A program made the position numbers and the translations under genes. Below the pieces are notes generated by a model. It made no database searches. It saw only the letters and a program-made list of their open reading frames with translations, and was not told where the DNA came from. Positions 35,446 to 44,277 of a stretch of 64,000 nt of DNA are shown here, in pieces (the first letter of the stretch is position 1; every line of letters starts with the position of its first letter). The DNA comes from Ereboglobus luteus (GTDB lineage: Bacteria; Verrucomicrobiota; Verrucomicrobiia; Opitutales; Opitutaceae): the NCBI RefSeq assembly GCF_003096195.1, contig NZ_CP023004.1, positions 1,778,501 through 1,842,500 of the forward strand, read 5' to 3'.

Positions 35446-38049
35446 CTACAACAAACTCATCTGCGCGTCGTCTTCTGGCTTCACGGTGATTTTCTTTTTC
35501 GGGCGCGCTTTGGGTGTTGGCGCGGTCAGCTCGATGTCGGTGTCTTCGCTTTCCAATTTTTCCAGGATTGTCTTGGCGCGGTCGATCACTGTTAGCGGGA
35601 GTCCGGCGAGGCGCGCGACTTGGATGCCGTAACTGCGGTCGGCGGCGCCGGGGACAACGCGGCGCACAAAGACGATTTCGTCGTTCCACTCTTTCACCGC
35701 CACACTGAGGTTTCTCATGCGGGGCAAATGTTTTTCGAGTTGGGTGAGTTCTTGGTAGTGCGTGGCGAAGAGGGTTCTCGGGCCGCGGGTTTCGTCGCGG
35801 TGCAGATGCTCGACCACCGCCCAGGCGATGCTGAGGCCGTCGTAGGTCGAGGTGCCGCGGCCGATTTCGTCGAGGATGATCAGCGAGCGGTCGGTGGCGT
35901 TGTTGAGGATGTTCGCGGTTTCGTTCATCTCGACCATGAAGGTGGAGTTGCCGCGCGCGAGGTCGTCACTCGCGCCGACGCGCGAGAAGATGCGGTCAAC
36001 GAGGCCAATGCGGCAGGCTTTCGCGGGCACCCAGCAGCCGACTTGCGCCATGAGCGTGATGAGCGCGACTTGGCGGATGTAGGTTGATTTGCCGGCCATG
36101 TTGGGACCGGTGATGAGCGCGATTTGCGCGTCGCTTGAGCTGAGTTGTGTGTCGTTGGGGACGAAGGTTTGCGGGCTTCCGGCAGAGGGATTTTTGAGCA
36201 TTTGCTCGACGACGGGGTGGCGGCCCTCGGTGATTTCGAGGACGTCGGTTTCGTCGATTGTGGGGCAAACGTAATCCCATTCGCGGGCGAGCTGGGCCCA
36301 GCCGCAGAGGACGTCGAGTTCGGCGAGGGTGTCGGCGGTGCGGACGAGCGCGATGGATTCGTCGAGCACGGCGGTGACGAGTTCGTTGAAGAGGACGAGT
36401 TCGCGCGCGAGGGCATTTTCCTCGGCGTGGAAGATTTCCTTTTCCTTTTGCTTGAGCGCCTCGGTGACGTAGCGTTCGCCGCCGACGGTTGTCTGGCGGC
36501 GGATGTAGTCGGCGGGGACGAGGTGGAGGTTGGCCTTGGTGACTTCGATGTAGTAGCCGAAATTGCCGGTGTATTTGACCTTGAGGGAGCGAATGCCGGT
36601 GCGTTCCTGCTCGGCGCGCTCGAGGTCGGAGAGCCAGGTTTTGTTGCCGGTGGTGAGGGCGCGGAGGCGGTCGAGCTCGGGGTCGTGGCCGGCGCGGATG
36701 TGGTTGCCTTCGTTGATGTCGTTGGGGAGTTCGTCGGCGAGGGCGCGGGCGAGGAGGGCGTGGAGTTCGGGGAGGAGGTCGATTTTTTCCTTTTGGATGC
36801 GAGTGGTGGTGCCGGGGGCGAATTGCGCGAGGGCGTCGTGGATTTTGGGGAGTTGGGCGAGGGTGTCGCGCACGCCGCCGAGTTCGCGGGGGTTGCGGAG
36901 GCGGTTTTGGAGGCGGCCGATGATGCGGGGGATGTCGCGGATGTTTTGGAGGTGGGCGCGGAGGGCGGAGAGCGAGCCGGGCATGGCGAGGAGCTCGCCG
37001 GTGATGGTTTGGCGGCGGTGGATTTCGGCGAGGTCGAGCGCGGGGGCGGCGAGCCAGCGTTCGAGGAGGCGCGCGCCGGCGGGGGTGGCGCAGCGGTTGA
37101 TGGCGTGGTGGAGCGAGCCGTCGCGGGTGCCTCGGGTGGAGTTGAAGATTTCGAGGTTGCGGAGGGTGGCGGGGTCGAGGAGGAGGGTTTTGGCGGGGCG
37201 GTATTCCTGGAGGCTGCGCAGGTTTTCGGGTTTGGCGCAGAGGTTTTCCGTTGCGTAATAAACGAGCGCGGCGGCGGGGCCGAGGGCGGGGTGGTTGTTT
37301 TCGAGGCCGAAGCCTTGCAGGTTGAGGACGCCGAGCGCGGTGGCGATGGCGGCGGGCGCGGAGTTGAGCTCGAACTGGTAGGGGGCGAGTTCGGTGACGA
37401 GGCGCGTGGCGCAGAAGCCGGCGAGCGCGGCAAGCGCGGCGTGGGCCGGGTTGGCGTGGTCGTGCGCGGCGTTTTGCCAGGCGGGGAGGGCGTTTTCGGG
37501 GGTGACGATTTCGGCGGGGTCGAGCGCGGTGAGGATGGGGAGGAGGTTTTCTGGGCGGGTGTCGGTGGCGACCTTGAACTCGCCGGTGGTGAGGTCGAGC
37601 CAGGCGGCGTGGAGGCCGTGTTTGTCGTGCGTGATGGCGCAGAGGTAGTGGTTGCGGGCGGCGTCGATTTGCGCGGTTTCGAGCGTGGTGCCGGGGGTGA
37701 GGATGCGGGTGAGCTGGCGGCGGACGAGTTTGCCGGCCTTGGCGGGCTCGGCTTGGTCGCAGATGGCGACTTTTTTGCCGAGGGCGAGGAGTTTGCCGAC
37801 GTAGTTGTCGGCGGCGTGCGCGGGGACGCCGCACATGGGGGTTTCCTGGCGCTTGGTGAGGGTGAGGCCGATGAGTTTCGACGCGGTGACGGCGTCGTCG
37901 TTGAACATTTCGAAAAAGTCGCCGAGCCGGAAGAGGAGCAGTGTGTCGCGGGGCAGGCCGCGTTTCACGTCAACATACTGCTGCATCATGGGGGTGAGCT
38001 TGACGGGGGCGGAGGGTGATGCGGCTGAGCTGGCGGGTTTGGCGGACAT
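35446..38049 (-). CDS. mutS: DNA mismatch repair protein MutS
   Basis: MutS recognises base mismatches and small loops in DNA and recruits MutL. It is 867 residues, normal length. The N-terminal mismatch-binding domain carries LFRLGDFFEMFNDDA with the Phe-x-Glu that intercalates at mismatches. The C-terminal ATPase has Walker A TGPNMAGKST, Walker B LIILDEIGRGTSTYDGLS and the FATHYQEL switch. The end, with Lys-rich residues and DDAQMSLL, resembles a tail motif. Start ATG 38049 is accepted; an N-terminal Ala/Ser/Pro-rich extension precedes LTPMMQQYVDVK. No mutL is in the window. Confidence 0.97.
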   Translation of the reverse strand: MSAKPASSAASPSAPVKLTPMMQQYVDVKRGLPRDTLLLFRLGDFFEMFNDDAVTASKLIGLTLTKRQETPMCGVPAHAADNYVGKLLALGKKVAICDQAEPAKAGKLVRRQLTRILTPGTTLETAQIDAARNHYLCAITHDKHGLHAAWLDLTTGEFKVATDTRPENLLPILTALDPAEIVTPENALPAWQNAAHDHANPAHAALAALAGFCATRLVTELAPYQFELNSAPAAIATALGVLNLQGFGLENNHPALGPAAALVYYATENLCAKPENLRSLQEYRPAKTLLLDPATLRNLEIFNSTRGTRDGSLHHAINRCATPAGARLLERWLAAPALDLAEIHRRQTITGELLAMPGSLSALRAHLQNIRDIPRIIGRLQNRLRNPRELGGVRDTLAQLPKIHDALAQFAPGTTTRIQKEKIDLLPELHALLARALADELPNDINEGNHIRAGHDPELDRLRALTTGNKTWLSDLERAEQERTGIRSLKVKYTGNFGYYIEVTKANLHLVPADYIRRQTTVGGERYVTEALKQKEKEIFHAEENALARELVLFNELVTAVLDESIALVRTADTLAELDVLCGWAQLAREWDYVCPTIDETDVLEITEGRHPVVEQMLKNPSAGSPQTFVPNDTQLSSSDAQIALITGPNMAGKSTYIRQVALITLMAQVGCWVPAKACRIGLVDRIFSRVGASDDLARGNSTFMVEMNETANILNNATDRSLIILDEIGRGTSTYDGLSIAWAVVEHLHRDETRGPRTLFATHYQELTQLEKHLPRMRNLSVAVKEWNDEIVFVRRVVPGAADRSYGIQVARLAGLPLTVIDRAKTILEKLESEDTDIELTAPTPKARPKKKITVKPEDDAQMSLL

Positions 38050-38138
38050 GATGCGGCGTGGAAAGGTGTGCGGAAATTGAAAAGCGAAAAGGTAACGGAG
38101 GGAGCGGGGGCGGGAAGGAAAAAGGCGATAATTTTTTT

Positions 38139-38175
38139 AATCGCGGAAGCGCGGAAGGACGGAAGGCGCGGAAAT
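38139..38175. repeat. GCGGAAGG-family intergenic repeat
   Basis: The order of words (TCGC, GGAAGCGCGGAAGG, CGGAAGGCGCGGAA) is shared with 40025-40060 and the left arm of 5399-5483. All three copies are intergenic and start with TAATCGC or GATCGC. Confidence 0.7.
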
Positions 38176-38254
38176 TTTAGGGATGAAGAGAGGAACACAA
38201 GGGACTCAGCGCGGCGCAGCCGCAAGCGAAAGGAATGGATGCAAAGAGGCGCTT

Positions 38255-38422
38255 TATGAGTCCGCGAGCGGCCTGACAAGGGATCGGAATTTTTGGCCGC
38301 AAAAAGGCGCAAAATTTCCGTCCGGCCATTCAGTGTTTCGAGGCGCCTATAGGCGCGCGTAAAATTTCAGCCGGGGCGGGGATTGTTTTCGTTCCTTTTG
38401 TCAGGCTACTCGCGGACTCGTA
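38255..38422. mobile_element. MITE-like element candidate, 168 bp
   Basis: Terminal inverted repeats of 25 bases (38255-38279 and 38398-38422) match at 22 positions and both begin with TA at the outer end, as elements inserting at TA do. The interior holds a 14-bp perfect palindrome (38343-38356) and no gene. No second copy is visible in this window, so mobility is a guess. Confidence 0.4.
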
Positions 38423-38590
38423 GAGTGGCTAAATGGATTGGTGGTATGAACGCCTTTTCGCATAGGCGAATCATACGTTTCAGCGGTGAACTTTTCGGGA
38501 TTGTTTGCGGAGATCCACGGAGTTTTGGGAGGCCTGCACGTTTTCGCGCGCACCAACGTTCTTTCGGTTTTGCCGGCTTGGGATGCGTTT

Positions 38591-39943
38591 TTAATACCAG
38601 AGCACGGGGTGGCGTATGGGGAAGTTGCGCTGCACTTCCTCGACCATGCAATCGGGGTCGAGCTGCTTCCATGTTGCGAGCCAGGTTTCGTTGCCCGCGG
38701 ACATCGCGCCAAAGAGGAGCGCGGGCTGGCGCACCGGCCAGTCGTTCCAATACATCACGTCGGGCTTGAGCGGCCATTTCGATTTGTCCGCCAAATGGGG
38801 CGCGAGGTAGGCGACCGCCTTGATCATGCCACGATCATCGGTTGCGGAGACGCGCCATGCCATGTAGTTGTTACCTATTGTCACCGAACTGGTGGAACTT
38901 CTGTCCGAACGTTTTTCAATATCGGTTATGATAGTGGGTGTGCTCAGCACGCGCGCGAGCGCGCACATGACGTCGAGGTTGAAGATCGAGTAGCCGTAGG
39001 GTTTGGTGCGCGCGAGTTCGCGCGGGAAACTTCCGTCGTCGGCCATTTGGTTTGGGATGTGGAGCGTCACGAGCCGCGCGCGGCATTCGTCGAGCACGGC
39101 GGTGTCGCCGGTCACGCGCGCGAAGCACGCGGCCTGCAATGTCCAGCAGGTGCCGTGGTTGTTTTTGGCGTTGCTCTCGTCGATGCCGTATTTGTGCGTG
39201 CGCATCCAGCGCAGGTAGTCGCGAAACCACGCGGTCACCGCGGCGTCGGTTTCGGGCGTGAAGGCCACCGCGTTGTCCAGCTGTTCCGCGCCCGCGCCGC
39301 GCAACGCGACGACGGCCATCGCCACCTCGGCGAGGTGCAGCGTGTCGATGACGCCGATGCCTCGCCCGGTGTGGCGGCCCTTGATCGACTGCGCGTATTC
39401 GAGCGACGGGTTCATGCGCGTCTCCGGCGTCACGAACCACGCGCGCAAGTGCTCCACCGCCGCCGCGCCGTAGCGCTCCTCGCGAGTCAGTTTGTAGGCG
39501 GCGGCAAGCGCGGAGACGTTGCGCGAGAACTCCATCATCAAGCGCCGGTGTGCGACAAAGTTGTCCGGGTTTGTCATGCCGTCGCGCTGCACGTAGGGCG
39601 CGTCGGGGTTTTTCGGATCGGGCCACCAGTAGTCGCCCTCGGAGGAAAAGTCGTGCGCGCCGCCGGCGCTGCGCGGGTTGCGCGCCGCGACGATTGTCGC
39701 CGGTTCGGCGGCGAGCGCGGCGTCGGCGAGGCGGAGTGTGCGCGCGTATTCATGGCGCGCGAGGTCGAAGCCGGGCAGCGCGGGCGTTGTGATTGAGACG
39801 ACCGGTTCGGAGCCGGCCGCGCGCGCGGTTTCGACGGGATGATTGCGCGCGCCGTCGTCGCACCCGGCGCAAATCAGCAGACATGCGAGCAAAGATAAAA
39901 GCGAGATGGATGCGGGGTGCGGGGCGGCGGGTTTTTGGGACAT
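38591..39943 (-). CDS. Alginate-lyase-family polysaccharide lyase, probable lipoprotein
   Basis: 450 residues. The N-terminus has a hydrophobic stretch ending LICAGCDDG, a plausible though imperfect lipobox. The body matches the alginate lyase superfamily (alpha/alpha toroid): SEGDYWWPDPKNPDAPYVQRDG with TNPDNFVAHR near residue 100, and the catalytic-type segment SNAKNNHGTCW with Asn-Asn-His near residue 260. Relatives cleave alginate or glucuronan-type polymers by beta-elimination. It probably works in the periplasm or on the surface. The exact substrate cannot be given. It stands alone, without a neighbouring SusC/D or sugar catabolic gene in the window. Confidence 0.85.
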   Translation of the reverse strand: MSQKPAAPHPASISLLSLLACLLICAGCDDGARNHPVETARAAGSEPVVSITTPALPGFDLARHEYARTLRLADAALAAEPATIVAARNPRSAGGAHDFSSEGDYWWPDPKNPDAPYVQRDGMTNPDNFVAHRRLMMEFSRNVSALAAAYKLTREERYGAAAVEHLRAWFVTPETRMNPSLEYAQSIKGRHTGRGIGVIDTLHLAEVAMAVVALRGAGAEQLDNAVAFTPETDAAVTAWFRDYLRWMRTHKYGIDESNAKNNHGTCWTLQAACFARVTGDTAVLDECRARLVTLHIPNQMADDGSFPRELARTKPYGYSIFNLDVMCALARVLSTPTIITDIEKRSDRSSTSSVTIGNNYMAWRVSATDDRGMIKAVAYLAPHLADKSKWPLKPDVMYWNDWPVRQPALLFGAMSAGNETWLATWKQLDPDCMVEEVQRNFPIRHPVLWY

Positions 39944-40024
39944 GGCGCGGAATGGGAGTTAAAAAAAGAAAAACGAAAGACTGATGATGGAGGCGGGGGA
40001 GGGAAGGGGAAAGGCGTTTTTTTT

Positions 40025-40060
40025 GATCGCTAAAACGCGGAAGGGCGGAAGGCGCGGAAG
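40025..40060. repeat. GCGGAAGG-family intergenic repeat
   Basis: Third member of the family (GATCGC, ACGCGGAAGG, GCGGAAGGCGCGGAAG), located between the divergent lyase and hydrolase genes. Confidence 0.7.
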
Positions 40061-40174
40061 TTAATGAGGTGTGTTGCCGTGAGGGGATCGTTTTCGCGGT
40101 TTTTGTTTCTGCGCATTTTCGTGGTTGGTATTTTTTTGCGTCTTCACGTTTTGCGGTTCAACAACAATGCCAAA

Positions 40175-41002
40175 ATGAACAGCACGAACACCGTCGATTT
40201 ATTCTGCCGGGATTTGGGTGGCGAGGGAAGGCCGCCGCTGGTGGTGCTGCACGGGTTGCTGGGGGCGTCTCGAAACTGGCAGACGACGGGCGGCGATTTG
40301 GCGAGGGCGGGCGCGGGACATGTGCTGGCGCTGGACTTGCGCAATCACGGACGTTCGTCGCACGCGGACGAGATGAGCTATGATGCGATGGTCGCGGATG
40401 TGCTGGCGTGGATGGATGCGCGCGGGTTGCGGCGCGTTTCGCTGATGGGGCACAGCATGGGCGGCAAGGTGGCGATGGCGATGGCGTGTCGTCATCCGGA
40501 GCGCGTGGAGCGGTTGATTGTGGTGGATATTGCGCCGAAGGATTATTTGTCGATTGCGCATCGCAACGAGTTCGCGGCGATGAACGAGCTCGACTTGCGC
40601 GCGCTTTCGTCGAGGGCCGAGGCGGAGATGCGCTTCGAGGCGCGCGTGGGCGATTGGGCGATGCGGAAATTTCTCACGACAAATCTTGAGCGTGATGAAG
40701 CGGGCGGCGCGAATGGCGGAGGTTGGAAGTGGGTGATCAATCTGCCCGTGATCACGGCGGCGTTGCCGGAGCTGGAGGCGAATCCGCTTCGCGAGGGCGA
40801 ACGGTTTGATGGCGGCGCGCTTTTTGTGACGGGAGGCAAATCAAGCTACGTGAACACCGCGGAGGGATCGGATGATCGCCGAGTGATCGCGCGGCATTTT
40901 CCGAATGCGCGCATCGAAACCATCGCCGCGTCCGGCCACAATCCGCACATGGAAACCCGCGCGGAATTTGTGCGCCTGGCGGAATCGTTTTTGAGGGAGT
41001 GA
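40175..41002 (+). CDS. Alpha/beta-fold hydrolase (YbfF-like esterase)
   Basis: 275 residues. It shows the oxyanion-hole segment LVVLHGLLGASRNW, the nucleophile elbow MGHSMGGKVAMAMA with Ser, an acidic residue in LIVVDIAPKDY, and the catalytic His near the C-terminus in ASGHNPHMET. This order and the short cap resemble the YbfF/acyl-CoA esterase group. The ATG at 40175 begins right before the first beta strand; the frame upstream to 40064 is low-complexity and hydrophobic without a real signal peptide. The substrate is unknown. A weak GC hairpin with a T run (41008-41062) lies between it and the convergent next gene. Confidence 0.87.
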   Translation: MNSTNTVDLFCRDLGGEGRPPLVVLHGLLGASRNWQTTGGDLARAGAGHVLALDLRNHGRSSHADEMSYDAMVADVLAWMDARGLRRVSLMGHSMGGKVAMAMACRHPERVERLIVVDIAPKDYLSIAHRNEFAAMNELDLRALSSRAEAEMRFEARVGDWAMRKFLTTNLERDEAGGANGGGWKWVINLPVITAALPELEANPLREGERFDGGALFVTGGKSSYVNTAEGSDDRRVIARHFPNARIETIAASGHNPHMETRAEFVRLAESFLRE

Positions 41003-41065
41003 CGACACGCGGGGGCGCGTTGCAAGCGACGCTCCCGCGGGAAGTGTGGCTTTGCTTTTTTGGGC

Positions 41066-42481
41066 CTACTGCAACCCGAGCACTTGTTTCGCCTGCTCGA
41101 CGAGCGGAGTGGCGGCGAGTGAGGGCGCGCTGGCGGGAAGCGCCTCGTTCATGCCGATGCGTTGCGCGCGGTCCACGAGCGTGAGATAGGCGAATGTTTC
41201 GCGCTCGGAATCAGCTGCGTGTTTGGCGGCGAGTGCGAGCGTCTCGGCGGGCATGGAAACCTGCCCGGCGGGAATCGCGTTTTTGTCCGCGAGGAAAAAG
41301 CTGAGCGAGGCGCCAAGCGTCTGGCACCAGGCTTCGGGGCGCGCGGGCATCGTGCAGGCGGGCGCGCCGGGTTCCTGCTGCCATTCCATGAAGAGGCGGA
41401 TTTGTTCGTGGAGTTTGGCGAGCTCGGTGTCGGCGGTGGCGGAGGTCCACTTGGTGTGGAATTGTTTTCGTTCGCGCATTTTTTTCACCTCCCACACGCG
41501 AAGAAGTATCTCGGTTGTGTCGTCCTTTTTTTCAACCGCGCCGGTGATGACATAATCGAGCTTGCCGTTGCTGGAGGCGACGAGTTGCTCGATGTTGGAC
41601 TTGGTCCATTCGACGGGGAAAATGGCGTAGTAGTCCTTGTCGAAGAGGGCGAGCGCCGCGATGGGGTTGTAGTGGGGGCTGTAATAAAATGTTTCCGAGA
41701 GCCAGAGGGGGAAGCCGCGCGTGAAGCGGGCCAGTTCGTCCTCGGGCTGCTTTGATTTTTCGAGGGCGTCCTCGGTCTTGATGCCGAGGATGGAAAGTTG
41801 CCCGAACGCGATGTGCCGCAGTTTCGGGTTTTGCTTGGGCGACGGGAGCACGCCGGGAAGCTCCTCGATTCCGTAGGACCAGATCGGGCGCGAAATGCTG
41901 ACGAGGTTGATGGTCTTGCGCGTGTTTGCCGGGTTTCCGTCGGGGCTGTGCGCGGGCGCGGGAAGATCGCCGCGTTTTTCGGCTTCGATGAGCTCGGCGA
42001 GGGCGTTGGAAAAGCCGTGAAGGCGCTCCTCGAGGTCGGCGCGGTTGAGCGCGAAGAGGATGTCGAGCACGTGTTGCGCGGCGGCGGTGTTGTTGGTGGC
42101 GAGGTAGGCTTGGAGGAGGTTGATGCCGGTGGCGGGGCCGTGGCGCTCGGCATCGTAACGCGGCGCGACGAGCTCGATGATTTGCGGAATGTAGCCCGCG
42201 GTGCCAAGGTCGGCGGAGATTGTCACGAGCACGTCGGCGCGGTCGCCCGCGGTTTGGAGCAGCTCCTCGTAGACGGCCATCGCGCCGGGGAGATCGCGCG
42301 CCTGCAATTTCTCATGGGCGGCGAGCAACCGGGTTTTAATTGTGCCTTGCAAAACGCTTTCCGGCGAGGAGGGGGCGGGCGCGGGTGTTTCGCCGTCAAC
42401 GGGCGCGGCGGCGGGCGTGGGCGCCGGCGTGGTTTCACCGGAATTGTTTTTCTTGGAGGTAAAGCGGTCAAAAAATCCCAT
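41066..42481 (-). CDS. Hypothetical protein with helical-repeat (TPR-like) N-half
   Basis: 471 residues, no signal peptide. A disordered Pro/Ala-rich stretch (about 18-45) follows MGFFDRFTSKK. Residues about 50-170 look like helical repeats (LLAAHEKLQARDLPGAMAVYEELL). The C-terminal half, with FYYSPHYNPIAALAL and DYVITGAVEKKDDTTEILLRV, is a mixed domain I do not recognise; it includes WEVKKMRERKQF and a Trp-rich EWQQEPG. It follows the MscS gene by 87 bases on the same strand and may be co-transcribed. Function is unknown. Confidence 0.72.
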   Translation of the reverse strand: MGFFDRFTSKKNNSGETTPAPTPAAAPVDGETPAPAPSSPESVLQGTIKTRLLAAHEKLQARDLPGAMAVYEELLQTAGDRADVLVTISADLGTAGYIPQIIELVAPRYDAERHGPATGINLLQAYLATNNTAAAQHVLDILFALNRADLEERLHGFSNALAELIEAEKRGDLPAPAHSPDGNPANTRKTINLVSISRPIWSYGIEELPGVLPSPKQNPKLRHIAFGQLSILGIKTEDALEKSKQPEDELARFTRGFPLWLSETFYYSPHYNPIAALALFDKDYYAIFPVEWTKSNIEQLVASSNGKLDYVITGAVEKKDDTTEILLRVWEVKKMRERKQFHTKWTSATADTELAKLHEQIRLFMEWQQEPGAPACTMPARPEAWCQTLGASLSFFLADKNAIPAGQVSMPAETLALAAKHAADSERETFAYLTLVDRAQRIGMNEALPASAPSLAATPLVEQAKQVLGLQ

Positions 42482-42568
42482 GCCGCGAGAAAAGCATCGG
42501 CGGGGCGCAGGGCGAAGCTTTTTTATCGGGACGGATTGTTTTGGCTCGAAACGGCGTTATGGCGGGCG

Positions 42569-43903
42569 TCACTGGTTTTTCCCGAGCGCCTTCATCGCGG
42601 AGGGCGCGAGGTCGATTGTCTGGGTGGGGAAGGCGAACGAAAGCCCGCGCGCGGCGGCGGCGCGCATGAACGCGAGGTTCAACCGCTGGCGCAGCGCCAT
42701 TTGTTTTGCGAAGTCCGGCTCGCGGGTCACGTAAACGATCCACATGTCGAGCGACGATGCGCTGAAGTCGCGGAAATACACCATCTCGGAATTGGGCAGC
42801 ACGTCGGACTCCGCTTTTATCAGCGCGCGGATGTCGTCGACGATTGCCGCCATCTGGTCGGGCGTGCTGTCGTAGGTGAAGCCGAGCACCTGCTCGACGC
42901 GGCGGTTGGTGAACTTCGAGAGGTTCACAATCGATTCCGACGCCACGGTTTTGTTGGGAATGATGACGAGCGCCTTGTCGGGACGGCGCAGTTTCATGGA
43001 GCGGATTCCGATGTCCTCGACCGTGCCGGAGTGTCCCGCCAGTTGCACGGACTCGCCGATTTTGAAAGGCTGGTCGACCGCGACCACCGCCGCGCCGAAG
43101 ACATTCGCGACGGTGTCCTGCGCCGCGAGCGCGAGCGCGAGACCACCGATGCCGAGGCCGGCGATGAACGCCTGGATTTCCAGGCCGAACACGTTTTGCG
43201 CGATGGTCAGCACCGAGGCCACGGCGAAGATGCCCACGAGCGTTTTTCGAATCCACGGCATATACAATGCGATGCCCGCGCCGCGTTGGGCCGCCTTCGT
43301 GTGCATGTAGTCGAGCCCGGCGTTGAGCAGGCGCAGCAACAGCCAGAAAAAAGTCACCGAGAAAAGCAGCGTGGCCGTGCTGCCGATGGCTTTGCTCACC
43401 GGGGGCGCGTAGTCGAGCGTGAGCACCGCCACGTAAATGCCCGAGAGCATCAGGAAGAGCGCGGAGGGCGGTTCCGCGGCGTCGACCACCCTGTCGTCAA
43501 ACGTCCATGTCGTGCGCCCGGCCAGTTTTTTGAGCAGAAAAAACACAGCCGGCAGCAGCAGCCGGCGCATCAGGTAAAAAGCGACGATGATCGCGGCGGC
43601 GAGCACGAGGCGCTGCCAGGAGTTGCCGGTTTTTTGAACGTCGAAAAAGGCAAGAATCGTGTCGGCCGTTTCCCTGATGAACTCGGGCAGCTCCGTGTCC
43701 ACGTAGCCGCCCGCGACGGCCGCGGCGGCGGCATCATTGCCGGATGCTGCTTGTTGCGCCGCCGTCGTCGCGGAAGGCGGGGGCTCGGGTTCCGGCACGC
43801 TGCGGCTTTGCCCGAAAACCACAACCCCGGCAAATAACAAGCCGAAGGAAAGGAGCAGCGCGGGCACGGCCAGGCGAAAACGGCTCAAGTGGCGTTTTTT
43901 CAT
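42569..43903 (-). CDS. MscS-family mechanosensitive ion channel
   Basis: 444 residues. A signal-like helix (about 8-32) precedes a Pro/Ala-rich periplasmic segment and several membrane helices. The pore helix TM3 and start of the beta domain read GLGIGGLALALAAQDTVANV then FGAAVVAVDQPFKIGESVQL, typical of MscS. Such channels open under hypo-osmotic stress and release solutes. The ATG at 43903 (MKKRHLSRFRL) is chosen because it gives a clean signal helix; the frame upstream to 44254 has no family similarity. The gene is divergent from autotransporter 2 and upstream of the hypothetical gene. Confidence 0.9.
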   Translation of the reverse strand: MKKRHLSRFRLAVPALLLSFGLLFAGVVVFGQSRSVPEPEPPPSATTAAQQAASGNDAAAAAVAGGYVDTELPEFIRETADTILAFFDVQKTGNSWQRLVLAAAIIVAFYLMRRLLLPAVFFLLKKLAGRTTWTFDDRVVDAAEPPSALFLMLSGIYVAVLTLDYAPPVSKAIGSTATLLFSVTFFWLLLRLLNAGLDYMHTKAAQRGAGIALYMPWIRKTLVGIFAVASVLTIAQNVFGLEIQAFIAGLGIGGLALALAAQDTVANVFGAAVVAVDQPFKIGESVQLAGHSGTVEDIGIRSMKLRRPDKALVIIPNKTVASESIVNLSKFTNRRVEQVLGFTYDSTPDQMAAIVDDIRALIKAESDVLPNSEMVYFRDFSASSLDMWIVYVTREPDFAKQMALRQRLNLAFMRAAAARGLSFAFPTQTIDLAPSAMKALGKNQ

Positions 43904-44277
43904 GATGAAGCGTTTTTGCAGCCGAGTGCCGCGGCCTGTCAAGGCGCAGTGGCGGGCCGGCCATTTTTGCGCGCCGCCCAAAAAACGCGGAACAAGTTTT
44001 CGCGCCCTCCTATCACATTTCAATTTGCCACAAACGATTCGCGCATGCAGTTCCTGCAAAATCCATATTGCGTTTTTCAACTCTCGTCTTTGTTTTCCAC
44101 CGAACATGTCCGGTCGCATCGCCACCAGTTTTCCGCCAGTGCAATCACACGCCGCATCAAAAGGCGCGCCTCGAGTGATTGCTCCCGCGCGCGTGAATGA
44201 GGCATAACCCGCCGTCACGCCAACAACCGCCTCCGCACCGGACCAGCACTGCAATTGCCCGCACCCATCCTATTTTT
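43904..44277. other. 374-base divergent intergenic region
   Basis: It lies between the MscS gene (minus) and autotransporter 2 (plus). I see no strong hairpin, tandem repeat or convincing promoter hexamers. An AT-richer block near 44010-44100 is the likeliest promoter area. Confidence 0.4.

Larger units (their letters stand above)
38050..38590. other. 541-base gene-free region between mutS and the lyase gene
   Basis: It holds a member of the GCGGAAGG repeat family (38139-38175), a MITE-like inverted-repeat element (38255-38422) with an internal 14-bp palindrome, and no convincing reading frame. The mutS promoter must lie at its left end on the minus strand. Frames crossing into 38770 are shadows of the lyase gene. 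Confidence 0.7.

Noticed and set aside
36145-38019. Long plus-strand frame opposite mutS
   Set aside because: Gly/Glu/Val-rich mirror of mutS codons with no motif; a compositional shadow.
38383-38769. 128-codon plus-strand frame at the 3' end of the lyase gene
   Set aside because: Overlaps the lyase antisense and repeat DNA; Arg/Ser-rich without domain or ribosome binding site.
41003-41065. Terminator between the hydrolase and the convergent hypothetical gene
   Set aside because: The GC stem is imperfect and the T run is separated from it, so it is mentioned with the hydrolase but not called.
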